Positions 28,801 through 37,877 of a DNA stretch of 64,000 nt are shown here, piece after piece. The stretch is taken from contig NZ_CANLZZ010000001.1 in the NCBI RefSeq assembly GCF_947495725.1, forward strand, positions 806,001-870,000, written 5' to 3'. A program made the position numbers and the translations under genes. How positions within the stretch are numbered: the stretch's first letter is position 1; each line of letters opens with the position of its first letter. Below the pieces are notes generated by a model, which saw nothing but the letters and a program-made list of their open reading frames with translations, was not told where the DNA came from and searched no databases. The DNA comes from an uncultured Lutibacter sp. (lineage in GTDB: Bacteria; Bacteroidota; Bacteroidia; Flavobacteriales; Flavobacteriaceae).

Positions 28801-31800
28801 GTAACTCTTGATATTTTAGTAACAGTTGATGCCGGTACACAAGGTACCAGTATTGTAAATACCACAACTGCAGCCACAGGAGATCAAACAGATCCAACAA
28901 CAGTAGGAGATGATTTAGATGAAACCATAACTGTAAATGCATTTCCAATAGCCGTTAATGATGAAAGTTTAAACAATGCAGCAGGACCAGTAACAATTAC
29001 AGATATTACTGCTGCGAATCCAACCACAGCAGATTCAGACTCAGATGGAACTATTGAGGTAACAACAATTAATTTAATAGCACCAGTAGGAGCTGTAAAC
29101 CCTATAACTGATGGAGATGGAGACCTTGTAGGTTTTGATGTTATAGGTGAAGGAACATGGGCAATAGACGCAGCAGGAGCTGTTACGTTTACTCCTTGTT
29201 CAGCAGTTGGGCCAAATTGTCCAGCTGTATTCACAGCAAATCCAACACCAATATTCTATACAATAGAAGATGAGGATGGAGATGTTTCAAATGAAGCAAG
29301 TATTACAATAACCTATGTAATTGTACCACCAGTTCCAGAAGATGATGAAAGTTTAGGAAATACCGCAGGTCCAGTTACATTAGATGTTGTGGGAGGCACC
29401 ACAACAGGTGCTGTACAAGATAATGATGCAGATGGTATAGTAGACCCAACACAAGTAAGTTTGGTACCAACAAGTACTGCAACAAGTGTTGTAACAAATA
29501 CCGAAGGAAATGTAACAAGTTTTACAGAGCCAGGAGAAGGAACGTGGGAAGTGAACACCTCAACAGGAGCAATTACATTTACTCCAGTAGCAGGATTTAC
29601 TTTAGACCCAACACCAATAGCTTATAATATAGAAGATAACGACGGAAATGAGTCATTAACAAATGCTACAGTAACTATAGATTATGTTCCAGTAGCGGTA
29701 GACGATTCAAGTTTAGGAAATACAGTTGGAAGTGATGTAACTTTAGATATTACTTCTAATGATACTGATGGAGATACAGTAGTTGATAACACTTTTGTAT
29801 TTGGTAGTACAACCAATCCATTACCAGTAACGGCTGTTGTAACAGGTACACCAGGAGCATCAGATTATCAAGTGGTAATTGATGGAGAAGGAGTATGGAT
29901 GTATGATGGATCAGGAAGTTTAACATTCAATCCAGATCCAGGCTTTACAATTGATCCAACACCAATAGGTTATACTATTGAAGATGCAGAAGGGAATTCA
30001 ACTTCAGCGTTAGTAACTGTAGGTTATTCAGAAATACCACCAGTTGCAAATGATAATGGAATCACAGGAGTTACAACAGGAGATGACGCTATAATAGTTA
30101 ACATTTCAGTTGACGATACCTTAAGTGATGGAAGTCCAGTAATTATAGATGGACCAGGAACAAATGCTACAATTACTTTGGATGCTACAAGTGTACCGGG
30201 AGGTATTCAAGATAGTCCGACTCAGGTTACAGTTCCAGGAGAAGGAGTTTGGTCTTATGATCCAGCAACGGATGAAATGACTTTTAGTCCAGGCACTTAT
30301 ACTTTTCAAGGCAATGTAATTAACTTTACAGCAGATCCAACGCCTATTACGTATATTCTAACAGAAACAGCTACAGGTTTATGGGATCCTGCAATTGTAA
30401 CAGCAACATATGTTGCTGACCCACCAGTTCCAGTAGATGATTTAAGTTCTTCGAATGTTGCAGGACCTGTTACAGTAGATCCATTTGCTAATAATGGAAG
30501 TGGTCTAGATGCAGATCCAGATGGAGCAATAGATATAACACAAGTAAGTTTAGTTCCAACAACAACGGCAACTGCTGTTGTTACTAATGGAGAAGGAAAC
30601 GTAACAAGTTTTACAGAGCCAGGAGAAGGAACATGGGAAGTGAACACCTCAACAGGAGCAATTACATTTACTCCAGCAGCAGGATTTACTTTAGACCCAA
30701 CACCAATAGCTTATAATATAGAAGATAACGACGGAAATGAGTCATTAACAAATGCTACAGTAACTATAGATTATGTCCCAGTAGCGGTAGACGATTCAAG
30801 TTTAGGAAATACAGTTGGAAGTGATGTAACTTTAGATATTACTTCTAATGATACTGATGGAGATACAGTAGTTGATAACACTTTTGTATTTGGTAGTACA
30901 ACCAATCCATTACCAGTAACGGCTGTTGTAACAGGTACACCAGGAGCATCAGATTATCAAGTAGTAATTGATGGAGAAGGAGTATGGATGTATGATGGAT
31001 CAGGAAGTTTAACATTCAATCCAGATCCAGGCTTTACAATTGATCCAACACCAATAGGTTATACTATTGAAGATGCAGAAGGGAATTCAACTTCAGCGTT
31101 AGTAACTGTAGGTTATTCAGAAATACCACCAGTTGCAAATAATGATGGTATAACAGGTGTTACAACAGGAACAAATGCTATAATAGTTGACGTTACTAAT
31201 AACGATACATTAAGTGATGGAAGTCCTGTGATTACTAACGGTGTAGGAACAAATGCTACAATTACATTGGATGCTACAAGTGTACCAGGAGGTATTCAAG
31301 ATAGTCCGACTCAGGTTACGGTAACAGGAGAAGGGGTATGGACTTATGATCCAGTATTGGATGTAATGACTTTTGATCCAGATTTTGGTTTCACAGCAGA
31401 TCCAACACCAATTACATATATTTTAACAGAAATTTCAACAGGATTAAGCGATACAGCTATTGTTACTGCAGATTATATTGCAGTACCACCAATACCACAA
31501 GATGATTTAAGTGATAATGGAGGAATAGGACATGTTCCAGGTTCAGCTGTTACAGTAGATCCATTTATTGATAATGGAAGCGGAATAGATGAAGATGGCG
31601 ATTCAGGTCTTCCGGCAGGTGGAATAGTAGATATTACTTCTGTTAGTTTAGTAACTCCATCGGGAGCCTTGAATGAGGTAATAGATGCTGATGGTGATGT
31701 TACAAGCTTTGATGTTCCAGGTGAAGGAAATTGGAGTGTTGATGGAAGTACAGGAGCAGTTACTTTTACACCAATTGCAACTTTTAATGATGACCCAACA

Positions 31801-34800
31801 CCAGTTGATTATTCAATAAGAGATAATGATGGAAATCAAAATACTTTAGCAAATAATGCTACAATTACTATAGATTACGCACCAATTGCTACAGATGACA
31901 TTAATGCTGTTGTTGGTACAATTGGAAGTCCAGTTAGTATAGATGTTACTTTAAATGATTTAGATGGAGATATAATAGACCCTGCAACAGTAGTTCTAGA
32001 TGAAACAAGTGTAGTAGGAGGTATAATAGTTCCAGGTGGAGTTTCTGTACCACTTGTTGGTACTTGGATTGTAGATGCTTTAGGAAATGTTGAATTCACA
32101 CCGGATGGTGCTTATACTTTAGATCCACCAGTTATTGAGTATACAATTCAGGATGATGAAGGAAATGTTTCAAATGAAGCAACTATTACATTTGACTATG
32201 AGCCAATTGCTACTGATGATTTAAGTGATAATGGAGGTATTGGACATCCGGCTAATACATCTGTAACAGTTGACGTATTAAATAATGATACAACAGGAGA
32301 TACATATGACCCTACAACTGTTAGCTTGGTAGATCCAGGTACAGCAATAAATATTGTAAGCGATGCGAATGGAGATATTACGAGCTATGAAATTCCTGGA
32401 GAAGGAACTTGGAATGTTGATTTAGCAACAGGAGAAATAACTTTTGAACCTATTTCAACTTTTAACGATGATCCAACACCAATAGACTATAATATTGAAG
32501 ATAACCAAGGAAATCAATCTAACGATGCTACTGTAACTATAGATTACGCACCAATTGCCACAGATGACATAAATGCTGTTGTTGGAACAATTGGAAGTCC
32601 AGTTAGTATAGATGTTACTTTAAATGATTTAGATGGAGATATTGTTGACCCAGCAACTGTAGTATTAGATGCTACAAGTGTTGGAGGAGTGCAAGATAGC
32701 CCAACTCAAGTTACATTGGCAAATGTTGGTGTATGGACGGTTGATGGATCTGGAAATGTAACATTCACACCAGATTTAATTTCACCATTTACATTAGATC
32801 CACCAGTTATTGAGTATACAATTCAGGATGATGAAGGAAATGTTTCAAATGAAGCAACTATTACATTTGACTATGAGCCAATTGCTACAGATGATGTTAG
32901 CGATAATGGAGGTTTAGGTCACCCAATAAATACTGCTGTTTCTGTTGATGTTGTTGGTAATGATATTACAGGAGATACAATTGATCCAACAACTGTTAGT
33001 TTAGTAGATCCAGGTACAGCAATAAACATTGTAACTGATGCCAATGGAGATATTACTAGTTATGAAATTCCTGGAGAAGGAACTTGGAATGTTGATTTGG
33101 CAACAGGTGAAATAACATTTGATCCTGAAGATGGATTTATTTTAAGTCCAACTCCAATTACATATAATGTTGAGGATGATGAAGGAAATCAATCAAATGA
33201 TGCTTCAGTAACAATCATATACATTGCACAAGCAGATATTCAGGTTGTAAAAACTGATAATTCAGATACTTATACTCCTGGTTTACCTCTTGTTTATACT
33301 ATTACAGTTACAAACAAGGGACCAGCAAATGCAGCAGACGTTATTGTAAATGATGATATTATTGATCCAACTTTAGAAGCTGTAACAACATGGACAGGAA
33401 ATGGTTCGACAGATGTTGCAGGTGATATAAGCGATGATATTATAGCAACACTAAATGTTGGAGATATTGTTATTTATACGGTAACAATTGATGTTCCTAG
33501 TGGTTATGTTGGTGATATAGAAAATACAGCAATTGTTGCTTTACCTCCGTCAACGGACTATACAATGCCAGTGGATCCAGATCCAAGCAACAATAGTTCA
33601 ACAGATGTTGATGAGATGGATGCTCAATCGGCATTAGTAGTTGTTAAAACAGTTGATAATCCAACACCAGCTGTAGGGTCGGAAGTTATATTTACAATTA
33701 CTGTAACTAATGAAGGACCAAGTGATGCAACAAATATTGATGTATTAGATGTCTTGCCAACTGGTTATACATTATCTCCAGGTGCAGATCCAATAACAGT
33801 AAGTCAAGGAATTTATTATCCAGGAGGTCCTGATACAGGTCTTTGGGATTTAGGTAATTTAGTTGATTATGGTGATGGTATTGCACCTCCAATTGATGGT
33901 AGTGTTGCAACTTTAACAATTAGAGCTGTTGTTAATGAGAGTGGAATTTATACAAATACTGCAGAAGTAGTTTATGCGGATCAAGAAGATCCAAATTCGA
34001 TACACGGAAATAATGACCCTGCAGAAGATGATCAAGATGAAGCGACTACAACACCAGTTGCAATTACAGATTTAGTAACAACTAAAACAGTTGATAATAG
34101 TAATCCAAATGAAGGAGATATTATTAAATACACTATATCAGTTGTAAATAATGGTCCAAGTGTTGCTACAGGAGTAAGTTTAATTGATAATTTACCTTCA
34201 GGAATAGAATATATAACACATTTAGCAACAGGGGGAGATGTTAATACATACGAGGATGTGTTAGGAGATATGACTTGGACTATAGGTACAATTGATATTG
34301 GAGAGTCAGCTACTTTAACAATAGATGCTTTAGTTACAGCTCAAGGTACATTTGATCAAACACCAATTACAAATACTGCAACTGCAGCCTCTGGAAACGA
34401 AGTTGATTTAATAACAGATACTGATGATTTAGAAGAGGATATTACAATTACTAGTGCAGATTTAGTAACTACTAAAACTGTAAATGATAATACTCCATTT
34501 GAAGAGGGAATTATCAGATATACTATTACAGTTGAGAATTTTGGACCAAGTAATGCAACAGGAGTAAGTTTAGTTGATTTATTGCCTAATGGAGTTACTT
34601 ATGTTAGTGATAATCAAAATGGAGCATATAATGCGGGAGATGGTAATTGGATTATTGGAGATATTGCTATAGGCGAAACAGCTACTTTAAATATTATTGC
34701 ATCTGTTGATCCAGGAACTGCAGGAACTGCAATTACAAATTCAACAACTGCTGCTTCAGGAGATCAAACCGACCCTAATACGGTTGGGCCACTTCCTGGG

Positions 34801-37800
34801 TATCCAGACGGATTACCATTAGATGATCTGACTGAAATAATAGTAGTTGAAAATTATTCAGATATTGTATTAACAAAAGTGGTTGATAATTCAACTCCAA
34901 ATGTTGGAGATACAATTAAATATACAATTACTGTTACGAATGCAGGTCCGGCGATTGTTACAAATTTAGTTGTTACCGATGCATTACCAACAGGACTGGA
35001 ATATGGCTTGGCAATTCCTAGTAATGGGGTTTGGACACAGCCTAATTGGGAAATTGGAAACTTAGCGGTTGGAGTTACAGAAACTTTAACAATTGAAGTA
35101 GTTGTAGGTATGGATCAAGGAGGTGAAACATTAACTAATATGGTTAGTAATACTCAAGATCAAGATGATATTAATATTCTTGAAGATGATGATTCAGAAA
35201 CAATTGTTGTTACAAGTTCAGATTTAGTGACTGTTAAAACAGTGAGTAATGACAGTCCAGAGGAAGGAGAATCAATAGTCTATTCTATTGAAGTTACTAA
35301 CAATGGACCAAGTGATGCTACAGGAGTAAGTTTAACAGATTTATTACCAGCAGGAGTTACTTATGTAAAGGATGACCAAGGAGATTCATTTAATAGCGGA
35401 TCTGGAATTTGGACAATTGGTGATATTTTAACAGGAGCATCAGCTACGTTAAATATTACGGCAACGGTTAACCAAGGAACAGCAGGAGAAACAATTATAA
35501 ATGCAACAACAGCTGCTGAAGGAGATCAATCAGATCCAACAACTGATGGAGATGTATTGGAAGCAGAAATAAATGTTGAGAATTTTGCAGATATTGCTCT
35601 AACTAAAGTTGTAGATAATGCTACTCCAAATGCAGGAGATATAGTAACCTATACTATTACCGTTGTAAACAATGGAAATGCAGAAGTTACAGGCTTAGTT
35701 GTAACAGATGCCTTACCTTCAGGTTTAACTTATGAAACAGTTACTCCAAGTGATGGAATTTGGACAGCACCAAACTGGAATATTGGAACTCTTGCTCAAG
35801 GAGAGGAAGAAACAATAGTTATAAAAGTTCTTGTTGGAATGGATCAAGGAGGTGAAACATTAACTAATATGGTTACTAATTCGCAAGATCAAGTAGATAG
35901 TAATTTAACAGATGATGATGACTCAGAAACAATTGTTGTTACAAGTTCAGATTTAGAAACTATAAAAACAGTAAGTAATGCAACTCCAAATGAAGGAGAT
36001 ACTATTACTTATAATATTGAAGTTACTAATAATGGACCAAGCGATGCTACAAATGTTAGCTTAATTGATAATTTACCAGTAGGAGTTACTTTTGTTAGTC
36101 ACTCCACTTTAAACGGAACATATAATTATGGGTCAGGAGAATGGACAATTGGAGATTTAACCAATGGAACAACAGCAACCTTAACTATTGAGGCAACAGT
36201 TGATGATGGTACCTTAGGGCAAACAATTATAAATACAACAAGTGCTGTAATTGCAGATCAGTCAGACTCTGACACAACAAATAATATTGGAAGTGTTTCT
36301 ATTGTGCCAACAGCATTTATTGATTTAAGTTTAACTAAGTGGGTTGTAGATGATGTAGTAGCTCCAGAAGTTGGAGATATAATTACATTTGAAATTAGAG
36401 TTGAGAATGAAGGACCAACTGAAGCGACAGGAGTTCAGGTAACTGATTTAATTCCTTCTGGATATGACTTTATAAATTATAGTTCATCAATTGGAACATA
36501 TAATCCAATAACAGGATTATGGGACATAGGGTTTATTGAGATAGGAAATACAGCAGTATTGCTTGTTGATGTAATTGTTATGGATAGTGGAGACTATATT
36601 AATTGTGCTGAAATTACTGCAGCTAATGAATTAGACGTGGATTCCATTCCTAATAATGGAAATACATCAGAAGATGATTATGACTGTGCTTCAGCACCAC
36701 CAATTCAAGAACTTGATTTAAGAGTTGAAAAAACAGTGATAGCTGATAATTTAACTCCAGAAGTAGGATCAGAAGTTTCATTCGAAATAAGATTGATTAA
36801 CGATGGAATAATTGAAGGAACTGAAGTTGTTGTAACTGATTTATTACCTTCAGGATATACTTACTTAAATTATAGTTCAACAAGAGGAACCTATGATGAT
36901 GATAGTGGAAAATGGATTGTTGGAACGATAGTAGATGGGGAAACAGAAGTACTTGTTATTGATGCAATTGTAAATGCAGATGGAGATTATTTAAACTGTG
37001 CCGAAATTACTGAAATGCATCAAGTTGACCCTGATTTATCAAACAATATAAGTTGTATTGCAACATCACCAATAAAGATTATTGATTTAGAATTAACTAA
37101 AGAAGTTGCTTTAGAAGATGCAAGTGAAGGACCAGTTAGTACAACAGGTATTTTACAACCATATGCAGAGACTAATGTAAACTTTACAATTACGTTATCA
37201 AATAATGGACCAAGTGACGCTACGGGAGTGCAAGTAACAGATGTTTTACCTAATGGTTATAATTTTGTGAGTGCTACTGTAACAACAGGATCTTATGATG
37301 ATGGTTCTGGTATTTGGAACGTTGGTACTGTAGTTAATCAATCTGTAGAAACATTAGTTATAACGGCTTATGTGAATCCGCTGGGAGATTGGGTTAATGT
37401 TGCTGAAGTTACAGCAGCAAACGAGCTTGATTTAGATTCTGACCCGAATAATGGAGACATATTTGAAGATGATATGGATCAAGTTGCAACACAGCCTATA
37501 GTACCATTAACAATTCCTGAAGGATTTACACCTAATGGTGATGGAATAAATGATGTATTTGAGATAGAATTCTTAGAAGTATTGTATCCAAACTTTGGAA
37601 TGGAGATTATTAATAGATATGGAAATAAAGTTTATGAGTATAAGCATTCAGGAAATCCATACCAAACACCAGAATGGTGGGATGGATATTCTACAGGACG
37701 TTGGAATTTCTCTAGCGATATGTTGCCTGCAGGAACGTATTTCTATACAATCTACTTTAATAATGACGAAAGAAAACCACAAACGGGTTGGATATATTTA

Positions 37801-37809
37801 AGAAAATAA
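22900..37809 (+). CDS. Giant T9SS type B surface protein (SprB-like adhesin) with PKD-like, CshA-type and DUF11 repeats
   Basis: A 4969-residue exported protein. The signal peptide is extended (about 1-38, ending LYAQ). Residues about 39-1490 are tandem PKD-like beta-domains (AGPDQ, GTWT and YTFRW motifs) rich in Cys pairs. Four DUF11 repeats follow (1490-2010, TYTITISNNG type), then 12 CshA-type repeats (about 2015-3440; AVDDSSLGN, DPTPIAYNIEDN, ATVTIDY). Eleven more DUF11 repeats span 3440-4865, about 120-140 residues each. The tail (about 4867-4969) is the gliding-motility-associated type B domain: EGFTPNGDGINDVFEI, MEIINRYGNKVYEY, LPAGTYFYTI. It should be exported by T9SS and displayed on the cell surface as a fibre for adhesion or gliding. 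The frame is unbroken. SprF-like and OmpA genes follow. Confidence 0.93.
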   Translation: MEKNYILKKNSGLNFKKLLLTFALFLGVIVANNSLYAQTCTVNANDLNLQYCTNQTMLLGVGGGTGGAVDGVLWDQLSGPSVSIVDPTVIPAQFIGAVPGTYTFSLIADCTAGDQSLAQIVTVTVFEITTSNAGSSIAACPGTYALNANTPGPNETGLWEFIGGNPAGAVISGYNNPNATVTFPETASGVTTLQWTISTNPGVNTNPAPDTGETICTSSDTITLTNYGGQTAVTASGANPSNCYTSTTGTTLVGSNGGSGLGGQTRQWDFVSGPNYPFAYPSGFPAYSQSVNVGGLKEGTYTFRYTVTGPCASGEDTVTIIVPPATQDISDAGPSTNQVYCQGTVDAAVLTGNAPIYAGEIVTWEQIAGPLVNEASNLNDPFATSPTASVTGLNGVDTYTFLYTISGDPLLNPDCSDTKTVTIRYYNDTPVIELNSGDDVFILPVDDTSGSVAITNVQGGNAYSIQQLAGPITVPTSSLQIVGSNFNFQDLTLNGTYTFEVTRFSQGEVATGCNTASDIINIVVSLSPDAANAGTDTFFPCGTTFGPITGNIPTPGVGGAGLWTQISGPSTGTIADPTMNNTTVSGLVNPGPYVFRWSITGGPAGTDTFDDVIIYITLDNSSQAGTDRLRPTNDICPTNYITDAEPLLPGQMGTWTVETAQTFPGGTTLPDPVFADYNNPVTVVTGLEPNADYVFRWTVEASTTVPINPNPCLPEFDDVTVQTNANLAPSIANAGTDQCIPSGTTTATLGALWTPVASTEIGTWTEITSIGGWTATSADPVTYPIPLNDPNVTISGLAAGTYEFLWTTTNLACQEYTDSVIITVLGSPSVANASVGNIDRSNLCFVDMAATSVTMDANTPPVGIGTWVQITGNGGWIATSAAPATYPNPLNDPQVTFSNLSEGAYQFEWQVAQGTCDSDSDIVDFSVYYEPAQPEAGPAQGICYDPSIPTVVNLNANPLPAGSNGTWSVVSGPNSPTVDSPTSPTSSISGFVTGVYTFRWTSSGSGVCPPKFDDVVITITVPAEAGPDQSFCNTDTFLLQGNEGTQGTWTLTAGAGATISNGPNNTATVTINPAATASYTFQYTITNPPAIGGCTTTDTVTITNDALPTTPNAGPDQVLCTGDTTSVTMAANTIASGSGVWALNSGPTTPPEIGSTDPNVTFTGLVQGLYVFEWVASNGACTNLRDLVRVEAYDPPSTAIILTPDGSTLCQLFSVLEADVSPQPPSTDFNGIGTWTLVGNPGTYNPGDLVINNPNNPTTSLTALNPNTLPLGTYTFEWTVSIGGTNFPIGSGSNCSPSVAQVSINYDGLPPAPAVAGNDQSICNLNPSTPETITLSANAINANDTGVWTLESSTGAVQPQVAISQAGNETTIVSGLTEGVYEFKWSVSNFGGGCTLEDIVTITITDAKANADAGNDQTLPQFSTVTMGANNPVPGSGFWTFNSGPTTPSIIDIYDPNTLITGTAPGVYQFTWTVQNSPCAATSDSVEITILPIVDLGLDKNVSDLTPGVGETLTYTITISNNGINDGTGIGVLDELPTGITLVPGTISNGGVYNAGGNEIIWTGLNVADGTTLDLTYQAVVLASGTYLNSAEITTFDQFDPNSTPGNKNTTPGEDDDDEVTLAPTPIVDISLQKTINNMTPNVGTDVIFTLTVTNDGPSNATGVEVTDYLPTGYTLVSTSPSSGSVSGDPTIVWSVGNLANGANETLEITATVNATGDYTNTAEVTATTEAEPPGDSTPNNGTGSNEDDDDSITPVPVPVSDLELTKTVNDAAPNVGEIVTFTIIVTNIGPNTATNVNVEDYLPTGFSYDSHTVTAGVYTSTTGSWVIPTILVGTPVTLTIDALVLPTGQYTNFAQVVGADQVDPDSPHGNDDITEDDQDAANINPINEADLVTTKVVNNANPVEGETITYTIEVLNDGGPTAATGVSLTDILPTGVTYVSHTAQAGTAYNQASGVWTIGNIAVDATVTLDILVTVDAGTQGTSIVNTTTAATGDQTDPTTVGDDLDETITVNAFPIAVNDESLNNAAGPVTITDITAANPTTADSDSDGTIEVTTINLIAPVGAVNPITDGDGDLVGFDVIGEGTWAIDAAGAVTFTPCSAVGPNCPAVFTANPTPIFYTIEDEDGDVSNEASITITYVIVPPVPEDDESLGNTAGPVTLDVVGGTTTGAVQDNDADGIVDPTQVSLVPTSTATSVVTNTEGNVTSFTEPGEGTWEVNTSTGAITFTPVAGFTLDPTPIAYNIEDNDGNESLTNATVTIDYVPVAVDDSSLGNTVGSDVTLDITSNDTDGDTVVDNTFVFGSTTNPLPVTAVVTGTPGASDYQVVIDGEGVWMYDGSGSLTFNPDPGFTIDPTPIGYTIEDAEGNSTSALVTVGYSEIPPVANDNGITGVTTGDDAIIVNISVDDTLSDGSPVIIDGPGTNATITLDATSVPGGIQDSPTQVTVPGEGVWSYDPATDEMTFSPGTYTFQGNVINFTADPTPITYILTETATGLWDPAIVTATYVADPPVPVDDLSSSNVAGPVTVDPFANNGSGLDADPDGAIDITQVSLVPTTTATAVVTNGEGNVTSFTEPGEGTWEVNTSTGAITFTPAAGFTLDPTPIAYNIEDNDGNESLTNATVTIDYVPVAVDDSSLGNTVGSDVTLDITSNDTDGDTVVDNTFVFGSTTNPLPVTAVVTGTPGASDYQVVIDGEGVWMYDGSGSLTFNPDPGFTIDPTPIGYTIEDAEGNSTSALVTVGYSEIPPVANNDGITGVTTGTNAIIVDVTNNDTLSDGSPVITNGVGTNATITLDATSVPGGIQDSPTQVTVTGEGVWTYDPVLDVMTFDPDFGFTADPTPITYILTEISTGLSDTAIVTADYIAVPPIPQDDLSDNGGIGHVPGSAVTVDPFIDNGSGIDEDGDSGLPAGGIVDITSVSLVTPSGALNEVIDADGDVTSFDVPGEGNWSVDGSTGAVTFTPIATFNDDPTPVDYSIRDNDGNQNTLANNATITIDYAPIATDDINAVVGTIGSPVSIDVTLNDLDGDIIDPATVVLDETSVVGGIIVPGGVSVPLVGTWIVDALGNVEFTPDGAYTLDPPVIEYTIQDDEGNVSNEATITFDYEPIATDDLSDNGGIGHPANTSVTVDVLNNDTTGDTYDPTTVSLVDPGTAINIVSDANGDITSYEIPGEGTWNVDLATGEITFEPISTFNDDPTPIDYNIEDNQGNQSNDATVTIDYAPIATDDINAVVGTIGSPVSIDVTLNDLDGDIVDPATVVLDATSVGGVQDSPTQVTLANVGVWTVDGSGNVTFTPDLISPFTLDPPVIEYTIQDDEGNVSNEATITFDYEPIATDDVSDNGGLGHPINTAVSVDVVGNDITGDTIDPTTVSLVDPGTAINIVTDANGDITSYEIPGEGTWNVDLATGEITFDPEDGFILSPTPITYNVEDDEGNQSNDASVTIIYIAQADIQVVKTDNSDTYTPGLPLVYTITVTNKGPANAADVIVNDDIIDPTLEAVTTWTGNGSTDVAGDISDDIIATLNVGDIVIYTVTIDVPSGYVGDIENTAIVALPPSTDYTMPVDPDPSNNSSTDVDEMDAQSALVVVKTVDNPTPAVGSEVIFTITVTNEGPSDATNIDVLDVLPTGYTLSPGADPITVSQGIYYPGGPDTGLWDLGNLVDYGDGIAPPIDGSVATLTIRAVVNESGIYTNTAEVVYADQEDPNSIHGNNDPAEDDQDEATTTPVAITDLVTTKTVDNSNPNEGDIIKYTISVVNNGPSVATGVSLIDNLPSGIEYITHLATGGDVNTYEDVLGDMTWTIGTIDIGESATLTIDALVTAQGTFDQTPITNTATAASGNEVDLITDTDDLEEDITITSADLVTTKTVNDNTPFEEGIIRYTITVENFGPSNATGVSLVDLLPNGVTYVSDNQNGAYNAGDGNWIIGDIAIGETATLNIIASVDPGTAGTAITNSTTAASGDQTDPNTVGPLPGYPDGLPLDDLTEIIVVENYSDIVLTKVVDNSTPNVGDTIKYTITVTNAGPAIVTNLVVTDALPTGLEYGLAIPSNGVWTQPNWEIGNLAVGVTETLTIEVVVGMDQGGETLTNMVSNTQDQDDINILEDDDSETIVVTSSDLVTVKTVSNDSPEEGESIVYSIEVTNNGPSDATGVSLTDLLPAGVTYVKDDQGDSFNSGSGIWTIGDILTGASATLNITATVNQGTAGETIINATTAAEGDQSDPTTDGDVLEAEINVENFADIALTKVVDNATPNAGDIVTYTITVVNNGNAEVTGLVVTDALPSGLTYETVTPSDGIWTAPNWNIGTLAQGEEETIVIKVLVGMDQGGETLTNMVTNSQDQVDSNLTDDDDSETIVVTSSDLETIKTVSNATPNEGDTITYNIEVTNNGPSDATNVSLIDNLPVGVTFVSHSTLNGTYNYGSGEWTIGDLTNGTTATLTIEATVDDGTLGQTIINTTSAVIADQSDSDTTNNIGSVSIVPTAFIDLSLTKWVVDDVVAPEVGDIITFEIRVENEGPTEATGVQVTDLIPSGYDFINYSSSIGTYNPITGLWDIGFIEIGNTAVLLVDVIVMDSGDYINCAEITAANELDVDSIPNNGNTSEDDYDCASAPPIQELDLRVEKTVIADNLTPEVGSEVSFEIRLINDGIIEGTEVVVTDLLPSGYTYLNYSSTRGTYDDDSGKWIVGTIVDGETEVLVIDAIVNADGDYLNCAEITEMHQVDPDLSNNISCIATSPIKIIDLELTKEVALEDASEGPVSTTGILQPYAETNVNFTITLSNNGPSDATGVQVTDVLPNGYNFVSATVTTGSYDDGSGIWNVGTVVNQSVETLVITAYVNPLGDWVNVAEVTAANELDLDSDPNNGDIFEDDMDQVATQPIVPLTIPEGFTPNGDGINDVFEIEFLEVLYPNFGMEIINRYGNKVYEYKHSGNPYQTPEWWDGYSTGRWNFSSDMLPAGTYFYTIYFNNDERKPQTGWIYLRK
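29512..31140 (+). repeat. 540-bp near-identical repeat pair inside the giant gene (29512-30051 and 30601-31140)
   Basis: By eye the two 540-bp copies differ at about 4 positions, only one changing an amino acid (Val/Ala). The period is 1089 bp (363 residues), so the frame is kept. Flanking homologous repeats have diverged much further, and the identity stops abruptly at both ends. Each copy holds one CshA-type repeat and parts of its neighbours. Confidence 0.9.
31873..32888 (+). repeat. Second repeat pair in the CshA-type block
   Basis: 31873-31973 recurs at 32542-32642 (period 669 bp, about 3 differences) and 32121-32213 recurs at 32796-32888 (period 675 bp, no differences seen). The two-domain unit is thus about 223-225 residues. 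Confidence 0.8.
34854..36310 (+). repeat. Duplicated two-DUF11 unit
   Basis: DUF11 repeats starting at 34854 and 35215 recur as a pair at 35584 and 35944. The stretch from GGATCAAGGAGGTGAAACAT at 35112 recurs at 35841, a period of 729 bp (243 residues). The pair duplicated as one unit. Confidence 0.75.
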
Positions 37810-37821
37810 AACACTAATTTT

Positions 37822-37855
37822 AGGAAAGAGGGTTTTTAAAACCACTCTTTCCTTT
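37822..37855 (+). terminator. Imperfect hairpin between the giant gene and the SprF-like gene
   Basis: AGGAAAGAG (37822-37830) pairs with CTCTTTCCT (37845-37853), and GGTTTT with AAAACC inside, with one bulged base. The T-run is short (TTT), so it may only partly stop transcription and so set the ratio of adhesin to downstream partners. Confidence 0.6.
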
Positions 37856-37877
37856 AAAAAATTTATAAGCGAAGTTT

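Noticed and set aside
27373..37500. Regular repeats that might suggest a CRISPR array.
   Set aside because: Units are 360-1100 bp, in frame, and encode protein domains. There are no short repeats with unique spacers and no cas genes.
22900..37809. Numerous open frames on the opposite strand within the giant gene, up to about 115 residues.
   Set aside because: They run antisense to an unbroken 14.9-kb coding frame with regular domain structure, have low-complexity composition, and lack a signal, domain or ribosome binding context. They are shadows of the repeats.
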